A stretch of 64,000 nucleotides of DNA from Chondrus crispus (lineage: Eukaryota > Rhodophyta > Florideophyceae > Gigartinales > Gigartinaceae): positions 39,295-103,294 of the forward strand of contig NW_005179217.1 in NCBI RefSeq assembly GCF_000350225.1, given 5' to 3'. A program made the position numbers and the translations under genes. Position 1 is the first letter of the stretch. The number at the start of each line of letters is the position of its first letter. Of the stretch, positions 32,508 to 42,848 are shown piece by piece. The notes below the pieces were generated by a model. That model worked only from the letters and a program-made list of their open reading frames with translations, ran no database searches and was not told the DNA's origin.

Positions 32508-32970
32508 TGTCACGCCAGGCGCACCAGTTGTGTGCTAACAGCACACGTGTTGCGCCAAGCGCACCAATTGATGGCCACCAGCACACGGTGCTCGTTCTAG
32601 AGGCCTCTAGGTCCCACCTGGGCACAGTATTCGCCTTTCTCAGCTGCTGGAAGGCAACTGAGGCGAAGCCCCCGTCCCTTGGGTACAGTAGTATAAAAGT
32701 CCCTCCTCCTTGCGGGTGACTAGCACCTGGAGGGGGCAAGAGAAAGTAAGAAGTAAACACACAAGTTTATTTCTTCGCGGGCGCGTGCGGCGTCTGTGCC
32801 TCGATCTACTTACGATTAATTATCTCGTCCCCAGCTGTAGTCTACGCCAAACCGCGCAACCAGAACGATTGCCCGCTGCTTACTCCGAACTGCATCCGCG
32901 CACGCTTCCTCGCAGTAGCTCTGTCTACTTTAGTGCGCGTGAGCTCACACCGAGTGGGAACACAGCGACA
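32508..32970 (+). repeat. Copia-4 5' LTR (single copy, inferred)
   Basis: It starts TGTCACGCC and ends CAGCGACA, with TATA box, leader and gag in the expected order. The right boundary is supported by the 8-bp palindrome ATCCGGAT immediately after it, as in Copia-1 and Copia-2. The left boundary is a guess from the TG rule because there is no partner LTR. Confidence 0.55.
32691..32698 (+). promoter_or_regulatory. TATA box of the Copia-4 LTR
   Basis: GTATAAAA, about 310 bp before the gag start codon and about 270 bp before the inferred LTR end. This is a normal U3 position. Confidence 0.6.
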
Positions 32971-33002
32971 ATCCGGATTTGTGAACCTGTCTGTGAGGAA
33001 AC

Positions 33003-34820
33003 ATGAGTTCTGGTACGCGATCGCAACAACCTCAAGCTCACGAGCGTCTCCGTCGCCGTGCTGACAACTTCAGACCCACCGTACCCCAAGCTGAAGCACT
33101 TCGTCAAGTGGTTCTCCAAGTGCTCAATGATGTTCCGGCCGACTCTACGTTTGATGTCGATGAGGTTGGAGAGATGATTGTCAACATGGTGCCAGGCTTG
33201 AATGAGGTACTTTCTGAGGACTTTATATCATTTCCAACCTACTCCATCGTTCTTTTGCGAGAGGTATCCAAGTTTTATGGTTGTCTACCGATGCTGGTCT
33301 CCGTAGTCGAAGGTATTCGGGATGAATTCAAGATGCACAGCCCTCTTCGACATATATCTTGGCTTCTTGCGGCCGTCTACGGCATGGAATTTGAGGATGT
33401 CAATCTCACCTTGGATCTCGTGGCCCCGCTTCGCCCTGCCCCGCTACCGCAGCTGCTTCAAGAGTTGCAGCGCTCAAGTACAGAAGTTGTTGAAGGGACC
33501 GCTCCGCCTCAGCGCCAGTTCTTCCCACTTCCAGGAATTGGCTGGGAACCGCCTCCGCCACTTTCTGAACAAGATACTGTTCGACCACGACTGCAAACAG
33601 AGCCGGAAGCCCGACTTTCGGCGACTCAAGATCAAGTACCTCGCTCCACCACTTCATCTGCCCCTGGGTCTGCCCGCACTGTTCAGGCCATATACGGAGC
33701 TTTCAAGGACAAGAAGTTCACCGGTGACGCACTGCAGTCGATTCAGTAGTCAATTCGGGACTACAACATACTGGCGTTTCAGCTCGACCTCAGTGTCGAG
33801 ATGAAGGCAAAATTCTTCATTTGCATATTCGAAGATGCCGCCAAGTCTCACTTCATCGCCAACGTTTGAGAAGAAATGTCCTTCGCTGAAATGGAAACGA
33901 TCATGAGAGTGGAATTCGAGTCAGATGCCCGTCGTTTACAAGTTCACATGACACTTCGTAGTATTCGCATTGAGACAGCCGTGTCCCAAAACGAAGATGT
34001 AACAAACGAATCTGATGCACTCAACTGGCTTGTGAAGAGAATCAACCGTCTCAGTCCGCAATGTCCAGAAGGTTTTCGTTCAGAGGAGAACAAGATTCAG
34101 TTCCTCCGCGATGCCATAATTGGAAGGGAGTGGGCTACCCAGGCCATCTCCCAAATTACGACTTCGAAGTACTCGTTCAACGGATTCGTATCTGCACTTC
34201 GTGAAGGTTTGCGGTATACTGAAGAACTTCGTCTGCACAAGCAAGTCTCGCCTCCGTCTCTGAGCAAGGACCTTGGTCCCTTATTGTATCAACAATACGG
34301 ACGACCACCTCGAAGTGTATCTAAGTTCAAGCCCCGTTGGAGTCAAGACAATGCATCGACCCGGGGGAGCACCTTTCCCAGCAAGAACCCTCTTGACCGA
34401 AATGGAAGGCGAATGAGATGCAACCTTTGCGGATCTGATTCTCATCTCCAACGCTTCCACTCTGAGGCCCTCAAGAAAGATACTCGTAACCGCCTCGCGT
34501 CTGGAGAAAGCCCCATTCATATCATCAGCGACTTGGTTAACGGAATTGATGATATAGCACTCAATCGAGACACGGAGAATGGCGATATTGATGCCCCCGA
34601 TGAAAATCAAGAACTTGTTGAGACCCCTCAGAATGTCGAATCTGTCAACCTCTTCGATCACCTTACAAGTACATACTCAGATCCCAGACAGACAATGTCC
34701 GATGGCAGCACCTCTGCATATGTTGAGAAGATTAATGGAGATGTCATCACAAATCACATAGCAGCTTCGATGCGTTCTACAAACCATGACCATCAAGCTG
34801 AAGGTGTGTATTTTCAGTAA
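33003..34820 (+). pseudogene. gag: Copia-4 gag with two in-frame stops
   Basis: The frame from ATG 33003 is interrupted by TAG at 33747-33749 and TGA at 33867-33869 and then runs on to 34820 in the same register. It aligns along most of its length with the Copia-5 gag (for example KFTGDALQSI versus KFTGDLSQSI, and SDARRLQV versus SDARQLQV). The zinc knuckle at about 34420-34465 reads C-x2-C-x4-H-x4-H, the last Cys being His. The first 200 residues are rich in Pro and Gln and are specific to this copy. Inactive as it stands. Confidence 0.8.
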
Positions 34821-34834
34821 GGCGACGACGCGCC

Positions 34835-36539
34835 GCGTTCCGTGATCTTCGCCGTAACCGCAGTTGTGGTGAACACCGCACTGCCATACCAAGACGCAAA
34901 AGCAACTCACACGAAGTTGATGCCACGACCATTCACGTTGCAAAAATTGTGAAAGACTTCAGAAGAAATTCGAACTATAAGAGACCTGGATTTTGCGCGG
35001 ACACAGGCGCACCATCCTCCGTTTTTGGTCTCAAGGAGCTGAGAAGACTTGCTTCGTCGTTTGGACGTCACCTTCTACGTTTGAAGAAGTCGCACAAGAG
35101 GGTTCGCTTCGCGGATGCTTCATTTGAATCTCTTGGACGTGTCAAGATGCCACTGGCTACACCGTCAGGTGTGCCACCAGTCTACGTTACTCTGATGTTG
35201 TGTCTACAGATGTCCCTGAACTTTTAGGGATGGATGTTTTAGATTCAGAAGACCTGGTTGCTGATACGTTTTCGAATGAGCTAAAGAAGAGAATTGTTTT
35301 GCAGGATGTCGAAGGGACAGATGGAACCAAAGTTGGAGAAGGTTGTAGTAGACGAATGGTCCATACCTCTCACTAGATACCTAGGACACATCTATGCACC
35401 CTATGGATTCTCTACAGCAACTTACTTCACAAGGACACAGTTGGCCAAGATTCAACGCCAGTTTGCTCATCCCTCAGCACAGAAGCTGTACAACTTGCTG
35501 AAGCGCGCTCGTCCGGAAGAGGCTACGACGGAAACGCTTCGACCCTTGGAAGATTTGTGCAAGCGATGTGACCCTTGTCAAAGGATACAAAATGCTCCCG
35601 TTCGTTTCAAAGTATCGTTTGGTGCTGAACACGTTCGGTTCAACGAAAGGCTTCTCATCGACATCATGTATCTGGACGGTAAGCCCTGGATTCACATTGT
35701 TGATGAAGGTACACGTTTTTGTGCCGCCCGTTTCTTGGAAAGTGTCTCTACCGTTTCACTTTGTTCTGCAATTCTGGAATGTTGGGCTACTATCTACACT
35801 GGGCCACCTCCCAAGATACTCGTCGACCAGGGATCGCAGTTTGGAGATCTTTTCATAAGCCTTGGTGCTATTAGCAATGTCGAAGTTCAGAGGACTGCGA
35901 TTGAGTCCCACAACAGTCTCGGACTCGGGGAACGTTACCACCACCCGCTCCGCAATACGTTCCGAAAGTTGAAAATAGGCTACCCCAACCAAGAAAGATA
36001 ACTGCTTCTCAACTTTGCTGTCAAAGCCTTGAATGATACTCTTGGACCTGATGGTCTCGTTCCCTCCGCATTGGTCTTTGGTGAATTCCCTTCACCTCTC
36101 ACGACTTCAGATACCAGACACCCTCGTGCAATGCTCGAATCTCGCGCTGAGATTGCGAACAGAGCTCGAAGAGAAATGGAGAAAGAAATGGCAGCCGTTA
36201 GAGTTCGAAGAGCACTTCGGCATGCAACCGCACCAGCAGCAGATGCCACATTTCAAGTCGGTCAAGATGTTCTGATATGGAGGGAACGCAGAGACGACAG
36301 CCGAATAGGAGAATGGATTGGACCCTACAAACTTCATTCTGTAAACCAACAGAAAAAGTTGGTGTTCGTCAAAGACTCTGAAGATGGTGATCCGAGACCT
36401 TTCAACATTACTCAAGTGAAGCCATATCGGACACCAGAGCAAATCAATCACTCCTTCATGGGTGACATTCGACAGGGTCTGTCTGACTTTTCATCGCCTA
36501 AAGATGAAGGCCTGTTTCTTACGGAGATTCTCACGCCTG
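34835..36539 (+). pseudogene. pol: Copia-4 pol, protease and integrase only
   Basis: Pieces in three registers: protease with CADTGAPSS near 34995; the N-terminal zinc region of integrase (RQFAHP ... CDPCQ) and the core up to GERYH in 35294-36001; and after a TAA at 35999-36001 the C-terminal integrase part from 36029. At 36539 the sequence passes into the Gypsy LTR, whose first bases supply the TAG ending the last frame. There are at least two frameshifts and one stop. Reverse transcriptase and RNase H are absent. Confidence 0.82.
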
Positions 36540-36974
36540 TGTAGCATAAACACCCCCAGCGGCGGAGGGGTGTTGCTAACAGTCCGACGATGACCCTTGA
36601 TCGGCGGAAGACGGGGGACTCCTCCTGCTCACGGAACCGGGCACGGGCCCGGTAGCAGTGTGGTAGAGGGGGTTGGGGTAGGTCGCGCGCACGGACGAGC
36701 GGATCGACGCCTCGACGCCCCGGAGCAGCGCTGGGTGACGTATCAGCGCTGACGGGCGGAGGTGGATCCCGGCTCGCTCGCGTGTCGCGCAACCCGACCC
36801 GTGCCAGTCCCTAATTAAAAAGGCGTGCGAAGGTGTCGCCTAATTAGAGTAAGCTGGAGGGTTTCGCCGCCGTCGTGGATCGTGACCAAGCTACCTTGGG
36901 TCTCCCCCGCCGGCGCTCTTCCTCCTATTTAATATACAAGTCGAAGTTATCATACTATAGTACAATACCGTGCT

Positions 36975-37363
36975 TGTGATAGACCAGCAAAAAATGCGAA
37001 CACGTATGGTAAACCGCTCCGGGACCGGCCTACGAACCGACCGGAGATCCGGGTTCCCAAGCACGCCGACGTCCGGCAGTCTGGGTAAAGCGGTTCTTTA
37101 CCTTGGCAAAGGTTCAGATTACGTGTGTGCTTTACTTTTCTTGCTTTTCGAACTCTCTGCAGAGTTCTAACGACATGGCTATTTACTCTACGGCAGGTTC
37201 CCCAGATTAAAAAGGACAGCCAGTACCATCCAGTCATATTTTCCATAATGATCGTAATTCAATATCTCGCGTCTCGGGACATACCCCATCAAAGGGCCTC
37301 ATGCGAGGATCGCCGTGCAACACACAGTTGCACAGGGCGAGATTTTTAGTGCAGCATTTAACA
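36975..37363 (-). repeat. Copia-1 3' LTR
   Basis: 389 bp. On the minus strand it runs from TGTTAAATGC to CTATCACA. Identical to the 5' LTR by eye. Confidence 0.95.
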
Positions 37364-37373
37364 CTCCCACCTT

Positions 37374-40300
37374 TTAAAAGGACGAGTGTGAGGCCTTCCT
37401 AGCAACGCGGATGATCCACTGCTCCACTGGGGTCAGATCAATGCCCGATGACAGTAAAATGTCAAGCGACTTGCATGGCTCCGGCTTGGTGAGGGCGTCC
37501 GCGGGATTGTTATTTCCAGAAACTAATCCCACATTAGATATTTCGTAATCGTTGTAGGCTTCACGAGCGGCAGCCACATCGATCATCAGCCGTTTTTCAG
37601 TAGTGTGAGTTGCTCTGGTGATGACATCAAACATCTGTTTCGAGTCTGTGAACATACACAGGGGGATCTTTTGGCGGTATATGGTCTCGAGATCGTGCTT
37701 GATGATGTACGCATTGTCAAACGCAGTGGAAAACGGATAAACTTCTCCAGCCATGATGGAACGCACAACGCGACGAGACTTCCGGCTACTATACGCCAAG
37801 ACGTGCGATTTGTTGCTGCTATCGCACAGCAAGATAATGTATCCCAGCTGCGAGGTAGAGTCGTCATTAGTTGCAAACGATGCATCAGCATATGTCCGTA
37901 TGTGAAGCGATGTGCGATCCAGAGGTTGATACTGAAGTGAGAGATTAGGGCTGCTCTTAACTTTCTCGATGGCCTTGTTTAGTTCCTTCACGTGCCGATG
38001 ACAAAACATATTTTCAGTTACCTGAGCGGCTCTGTTCGTAGCACAGCAGATGTCGGGGCGGCTATGAGATAGCCATCCGACAGCGGCGCGAACCGAGCGG
38101 AAGCGCTCGAAGTCTATGTCATACGGGATAGGACGAAGGGACTCCGTGTAGTCCGGCTGTCCGATTGAGAATAGGCCATTCTCCCACTTGATAGTGACCC
38201 CCACAAATTCAAAAGAATCCCAAACTAGCGGCTTCGCCTCGAATCGTTTCTTAGTGGCGACAGCGAGGTCCTTGAAATCCTTATCGCCCACGAAAAGGCA
38301 ATCATCCACGTACGTTCCCAGTAGTCCTTCCGCATCCACAAGTCTTTGTTTGATGTACAAGGACGGATCACCAGCGAGCGGGGTCATGTGCAAAGTACGG
38401 CGCACATGGTCAGAGAATGTTGCGTTCCAATAATCACCGGCATCACAAATTCCGTACAACGGTTTCTTTAAGCGTAGTACCTCGTTCTGAGACAGGCTGA
38501 ATAATGGACGATCATCTTTGCGCGGCTTTAGATAAATTTCGCGTGACAAATTGTCTTTGGATTGCAGGTACGCCTGCGTGACGTCCAGATGAGCAGCTCT
38601 AAAGCCTCTCACAGCAGCAGTACTTATGGCTAGCTTGGTAGAGCTTTGCCTCAGAGTAGGACTGTTGTGGACAGTAAACGGCTTCAATTTATCCTTAAAT
38701 CCTTGGCCGACAAATCGAGCTTTCGCCTTCTCCTCCGTTGTTCCTTTGTTCTTAAGTGTACAAACGAAGCGACCACCAATAACGTTTGCCCCCTTCGGTA
38801 TGGAAGAAGCAAGGACTTTGATCCAAGTATCTCGTGCAGACAGCCCGTTAATCTCAGTCCGCTTCGCGATCATAAACTGCTTTGAACCTAGACGGGCGTC
38901 TCCCTGTTGTAATATTTCGGTGAGGCAGATGGGTACAGGAGTCTCCTCTACCTCAGCTCCGCCTTCTGTTTCCCGAGTTATATTTCCAACTCGGTCACAT
39001 AAGCGGGTAAAGAATGCCTCTCCTTCGATACGACGCTCAAATGTATCCGCTATCACAGTAGGTAGCTCGGCTTGTGACGGTGGTACATATGTCAGCTCAA
39101 GATTTTCGAGGCCGGCTATGTCTGGAGACGGATTGTACTCCTTCAGTTTGTCGACTGATACCTGCTTCAGCTTCCCATGGTCATCGATCCATACTCTCTT
39201 GTTATCACCTGCAACAATTCGGAAAGGTCCCGTCCATTTGTTTACAGGGCGCTCGCGGTAGTACAGGACATCCATACCAACCCTGAGCTCATTAGTAGCG
39301 ACAGCAGGCACGTTACGGCTTACAGCAGTCCGAAGCCTGGAAGAAGCAGCTAGCTTCACCATTTCATCTCGAGCTTTTTTCATTGCCTTCATTCTCTCTC
39401 GCTGGTCAGGTAGGTCCGAAAGGCCGGTGGGCATCTGAGGTACTATTCCAAAGACAAGAAGCGTGGGGGCGAGGCCTACGGGTCCTGACGTATTGTTCAT
39501 GGCGTGCACGGCAACAGACAAGGCATTTTCACTATCTAAGTCTGGATGCTCAGCACAGACTTTACGATAGATAGTACGTAGGTACGAATGGTAACGCTCA
39601 CCAGACCCGAGAGCGTTATGGCTCTCTATTCCAGATGTCTTGATTTCGATTCTTGCCATGCGAAGCAGTGAATTCCACAATTCAGACACAAATTGACGAC
39701 CTTGATCTGTGTGAATGGCTTTTGAATACCCGACGTACGGGTTTACCCAAGCCTTCAAGTATGCTTGCCAGACGTCTTGGGTGCGCTCGCCATCTGACAG
39801 GAAGGTTGCGGCGCTGAACATAGTGTCTTTGTCGACAATATGCAGAACAGGCTTAGAATCTAAGTACATTATGTCGATAAGCACGAGGCGATTGAAGACG
39901 ATGTCCTCTTTAGGCATTGAGACTTGGAAACGTCCAGGTTGCTCAGATATGCGTTGGCAAATGTCGCACGATCGTGTGATCTCTTCAAGCTTTGCAAGGG
40001 TCTGAGGTGTTGCGTGGGGATCGTTTGCTCTCTTCATGAGACTATAGACGCGCTGGGGGTTTGGGTGATAGAAGTGCTTATGAATGCGCTGAAGCTCAGC
40101 TTGGGAGTACATTGTACCGTATTCCCATTCGTAGTAAATATGGCCGAGCTTACGTATGAGTGGTACCCTATAGCGATTCTCCTTGCACTCCAGCACATTT
40201 TCCGCAGTGTTAACAACCATCTCATGCTCGTCCATGACGTCAAGTCCTATGAGAAGGGGGACATTGATGTCCACGACATCTATCGCCAAGTCAAGATTGG

Positions 40301-42041
40301 CATCTCCGGAAAACGGGATACGAAAATTTGTACGGCCAAGGCTCATACGGCGCTCCGTTCCAAACTTGAATACGCGTTTTGACGCTGGACTGATCGATAG
40401 AGGTATGCCCATGAAGCGAGAGTAAGCTTCCGCCTGGGGACGACCAACTACAGACTTCTCTGCTCCTGTATCAAAGCATGCACCATGGAACTTTTCCGTA
40501 ACGGTAGCAAGAATATTTGTCGTAAAGGCTACATCAAGATCCTCAACATCGTCCCCGTCATCTCCATCCTTCCCATTTGATATGAGAGCGTCAAATAGGT
40601 GATCATCAGCAATGTCTGGTTCATCCTCTGTGTCTGGTTCACCATGGGAGCTATCGAGTTGCTGACATAGCTCGAATAAAACGAAGTGAGCATTGCGCGT
40701 TTCCCCGGTTTTCTTCGTATAATACTCCATCTTCTTTTTCGCTGCCCTCGTGGCGTTGATTGGCTTCGTACACTGGTTGACCATGTGGTTCGGGTCGTCA
40801 CAGTTGAAGCAGCCCATCACACGCAGGGGATCGAACCTATTCAAAGAAGAGGGTGAAGCACCAGGACGCTTCCATGTTTTCTGAGGGTGCTTGTTATTAT
40901 TTACGTAATGACCTTGTCCTTCGTAAAGAATCCCCGGCACATTTTCCTCGTCACCACGAAGGTATTTGGTCCTCGAAGTCGCATTATCGCGCATCACTGC
41001 AATTTTCGCTTCACGCTGCAAGTGTAGTGCCGCTTCGAGTTCCCCATACAGCTCTTGAAAGCTCAAATTGTGCGTAGCAATCCGACTTAGAGGCTCAGTC
41101 GCCCAGGAGCATCCTACAGTAGCGTTGCGCAAGAACTCGAGCTTATGTGCGTCACCTCTGTGGGATGCTGGGACTTGAGGAGACAGTTTTGTTATCAGCT
41201 TGTAAACCTTTTCCAGCGCAGACGACTCATCGTGCCCTTCACTAATATACTTGCTCAGACGAATGCCAGAGAGGTGGTTCTTAACCCGGTTTTGCCTGAC
41301 AATGGAGTTGTATTCAGCTTCAATCATATTGACCGCCTGTTGAAAATGATTGGCGAAGTTGTCGACGCGGTCGAGATAGAAGCGTTTAGCATCTCCTCGT
41401 AGCAAGTTATGGAGAAACTGTAATTTCTGTCGTGGTGTCAGGTCATAGTCGCGAGATACTTGCTGGTACTCGGCGACATACTCCATCCAAGATTCGCCGA
41501 TGTCTCCGGAGAATTTTGCCGTATTATCTTTGAATCGCATGGCAATGTTGTGTGCCAGTTTGTTGACATTCCCACCGTGACCTCCATTCCCTGCGGACCC
41601 TGCAGCACGCGCATCTCCAGCCACAGGTCCCGGTATGGCTACACGTTCGACGCGGCGCCCAGCAGCCATTATATTGCGTACGATCTCCGTAGCTGCTACA
41701 ATATCCTCATTATCGACGTAAACGCTCGTAGCCAGGGTCATTAGGACGCAACGTGAAGGGTGCTGAGTGAGGTTCGCCCCGGCGGCATTGAGCCAGTCGC
41801 GGACACGCGCGTAAAGCGCAGGAAAGACGCGCAGCTCCTTCGAAAATAACACGGCGGGCGGAAACAGCTCTGCGAACTCAACTTTCACTTGAGCATTTGT
41901 CATGGCGCCCTCGTGTACGCGGAGCGCAAGCTCTCGAACGGAGAGAATGAATCCTTGTATTTCCGACGGCATTCCTTCCACGTCTACATTCTCCATGAAA
42001 GGAAGAGGCCGCGGCGCGTGTACATCAGCATTGTCAGTCAT
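37374..42041 (-). CDS. gag-pol: Copia-1 gag-pol polyprotein
   Basis: 1,555 residues from the ATG at 42041; the frame is open further upstream but has no ATG there. In order: a gag capsid region; a canonical CCHC zinc knuckle CFNCDDPNHMVNQC from about residue 411; an aspartic protease with DTGA at Asp524; an integrase with HFYHP/CDICQ zinc ligands and a DD35E core (Asp723, Asp779, Glu815 in GERYH); a reverse transcriptase with YVDD at 1244-1247; and an RNase H with TYADASFATN and FTDSKQ. The polyprotein would be cut by its own protease. Unlike Copia-2, gag and pol share one frame, so the Gag:Pol ratio must be set some other way. No stop, frameshift or lost catalytic residue is seen. Confidence 0.95.
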   Translation of the reverse strand: MTDNADVHAPRPLPFMENVDVEGMPSEIQGFILSVRELALRVHEGAMTNAQVKVEFAELFPPAVLFSKELRVFPALYARVRDWLNAAGANLTQHPSRCVLMTLATSVYVDNEDIVAATEIVRNIMAAGRRVERVAIPGPVAGDARAAGSAGNGGHGGNVNKLAHNIAMRFKDNTAKFSGDIGESWMEYVAEYQQVSRDYDLTPRQKLQFLHNLLRGDAKRFYLDRVDNFANHFQQAVNMIEAEYNSIVRQNRVKNHLSGIRLSKYISEGHDESSALEKVYKLITKLSPQVPASHRGDAHKLEFLRNATVGCSWATEPLSRIATHNLSFQELYGELEAALHLQREAKIAVMRDNATSRTKYLRGDEENVPGILYEGQGHYVNNNKHPQKTWKRPGASPSSLNRFDPLRVMGCFNCDDPNHMVNQCTKPINATRAAKKKMEYYTKKTGETRNAHFVLFELCQQLDSSHGEPDTEDEPDIADDHLFDALISNGKDGDDGDDVEDLDVAFTTNILATVTEKFHGACFDTGAEKSVVGRPQAEAYSRFMGIPLSISPASKRVFKFGTERRMSLGRTNFRIPFSGDANLDLAIDVVDINVPLLIGLDVMDEHEMVVNTAENVLECKENRYRVPLIRKLGHIYYEWEYGTMYSQAELQRIHKHFYHPNPQRVYSLMKRANDPHATPQTLAKLEEITRSCDICQRISEQPGRFQVSMPKEDIVFNRLVLIDIMYLDSKPVLHIVDKDTMFSAATFLSDGERTQDVWQAYLKAWVNPYVGYSKAIHTDQGRQFVSELWNSLLRMARIEIKTSGIESHNALGSGERYHSYLRTIYRKVCAEHPDLDSENALSVAVHAMNNTSGPVGLAPTLLVFGIVPQMPTGLSDLPDQRERMKAMKKARDEMVKLAASSRLRTAVSRNVPAVATNELRVGMDVLYYRERPVNKWTGPFRIVAGDNKRVWIDDHGKLKQVSVDKLKEYNPSPDIAGLENLELTYVPPSQAELPTVIADTFERRIEGEAFFTRLCDRVGNITRETEGGAEVEETPVPICLTEILQQGDARLGSKQFMIAKRTEINGLSARDTWIKVLASSIPKGANVIGGRFVCTLKNKGTTEEKAKARFVGQGFKDKLKPFTVHNSPTLRQSSTKLAISTAAVRGFRAAHLDVTQAYLQSKDNLSREIYLKPRKDDRPLFSLSQNEVLRLKKPLYGICDAGDYWNATFSDHVRRTLHMTPLAGDPSLYIKQRLVDAEGLLGTYVDDCLFVGDKDFKDLAVATKKRFEAKPLVWDSFEFVGVTIKWENGLFSIGQPDYTESLRPIPYDIDFERFRSVRAAVGWLSHSRPDICCATNRAAQVTENMFCHRHVKELNKAIEKVKSSPNLSLQYQPLDRTSLHIRTYADASFATNDDSTSQLGYIILLCDSSNKSHVLAYSSRKSRRVVRSIMAGEVYPFSTAFDNAYIIKHDLETIYRQKIPLCMFTDSKQMFDVITRATHTTEKRLMIDVAAAREAYNDYEISNVGLVSGNNNPADALTKPEPCKSLDILLSSGIDLTPVEQWIIRVARKASHSSF

Positions 42042-42251
42042 TTTTGTTGTGAGAATGTAGCGACAAAAAAAAGCAGCCTCACTAGCAACTGAATGAATAG
42101 AGGAAACAGTAGGAATTCCACAGCGAGTGCGACAGCCACCTCGACACAGGGAGCACGAAACGTCGTTGATGTGCACCTCCCTTTTTGAGACAGATGTGAA
42201 GGACCAGCACTTTCTGGGCTGCAAACCAAGATACTTTCACTGGAGTGGTAA

Positions 42252-42259
42252 TTCGCGAA
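42252..42259 (-). other. Copia-1 primer-binding position, 8-bp palindrome
   Basis: Directly after the 5' LTR on the minus strand the sequence is TTCGCGAA, a perfect palindrome, followed by TTACC. No TGG is present. The same layout is seen in Copia-2 and Copia-4. Confidence 0.6.
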
Positions 42260-42648
42260 TGTGATAGACCAGCAAAAAATGCGAACACGTATGGTAAACC
42301 GCTCCGGGACCGGCCTACGAACCGACCGGAGATCCGGGTTCCCAAGCACGCCGACGTCCGGCAGTCTGGGTAAAGCGGTTCTTTACCTTGGCAAAGGTTC
42401 AGATTACGTGTGTGCTTTACTTTTCTTGCTTTTCGAACTCTCTGCAGAGTTCTAACGACATGGCTATTTACTCTACGGCAGGTTCCCCAGATTAAAAAGG
42501 ACAGCCAGTACCATCCAGTCATATTTTCCATAATGATCGTAATTCAATATCTCGCGTCTCGGGACATACCCCATCAAAGGGCCTCATGCGAGGATCGCCG
42601 TGCAACACACAGTTGCACAGGGCGAGATTTTTAGTGCAGCATTTAACA
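42260..42648 (-). repeat. Copia-1 5' LTR
   Basis: 389 bp, identical to 36975-37363 by eye, followed by the GTGCT target duplication. Confidence 0.95.
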
Positions 42649-42660
42649 GTGCTACTGTAC

Positions 42661-42802
42661 CAGTGCGGGTCGTCCCGCACTGTAATACTGTCAGCCATCG
42701 GGCTGACAGCCCACGTTTCGTACACGTGTGTCGGCGCGCGCGCTGTAAGATATGCGCGCGCGCATGCTGTAAGGTCCGTACCTTACAGCGAGATCTAGAT
42801 CT
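42661..42802 (-). promoter_or_regulatory. Hairpin array in the Gypsy U3 (3' LTR copy)
   Basis: Four consecutive stem-loops: 42661-42669 with 42674-42682, 42688-42696 with 42701-42709, 42734-42743 with 42754-42763, and 42766-42775 with 42780-42789. Two abutting AGATCT palindromes follow at 42791-42802. The array lies between the LTR start and the TATA box, so it may be a set of dyad protein-binding sites. Confidence 0.75.
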
Positions 42803-42848
42803 AATTGCAAATCTAATGTATACAGTAGTCGTCGGCAATTATGCCACA

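Larger units (their letters stand above)
32508..36539 (+). mobile_element. Copia-4, 3'-truncated LTR retrotransposon
   Basis: It has a probable 5' LTR (32508-32970), a leader, a broken gag and the protease-integrase part of pol. It stops abruptly at 36539, inside the pol segment that in Copia-5 reads on from integrase into reverse transcriptase, because the Gypsy LTR begins there. The protein is about half identical to Copia-5 by eye. The missing reverse transcriptase and 3' LTR do not reappear on the far side of the Gypsy element. Confidence 0.8.
36975..42648 (-). mobile_element. Copia-1, intact and very young
   Basis: The LTRs 36975-37363 and 42260-42648 (389 bp each) appear identical base for base. 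The target duplication GTGCT is perfect (36970-36974 and 42649-42653). The single gag-pol frame is open and all catalytic motifs are present. The polypurine tract (minus-strand AAAAGGTGGGAG) sits directly against the 3' LTR. This is the youngest element in the window and a candidate for current activity. It is inserted in the U3 of the Gypsy 3' LTR. Confidence 0.95.
36540..42848 (-). repeat. Gypsy 3' LTR, interrupted by Copia-1
   Basis: Gypsy LTR sequence occupies 36540-36974 and 42654-42848; Copia-1 and one GTGCT repeat fill the middle. A polypurine stretch (minus-strand AAGTGGGGGGCGA) abuts it at 42849-42861. Confidence 0.88.
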
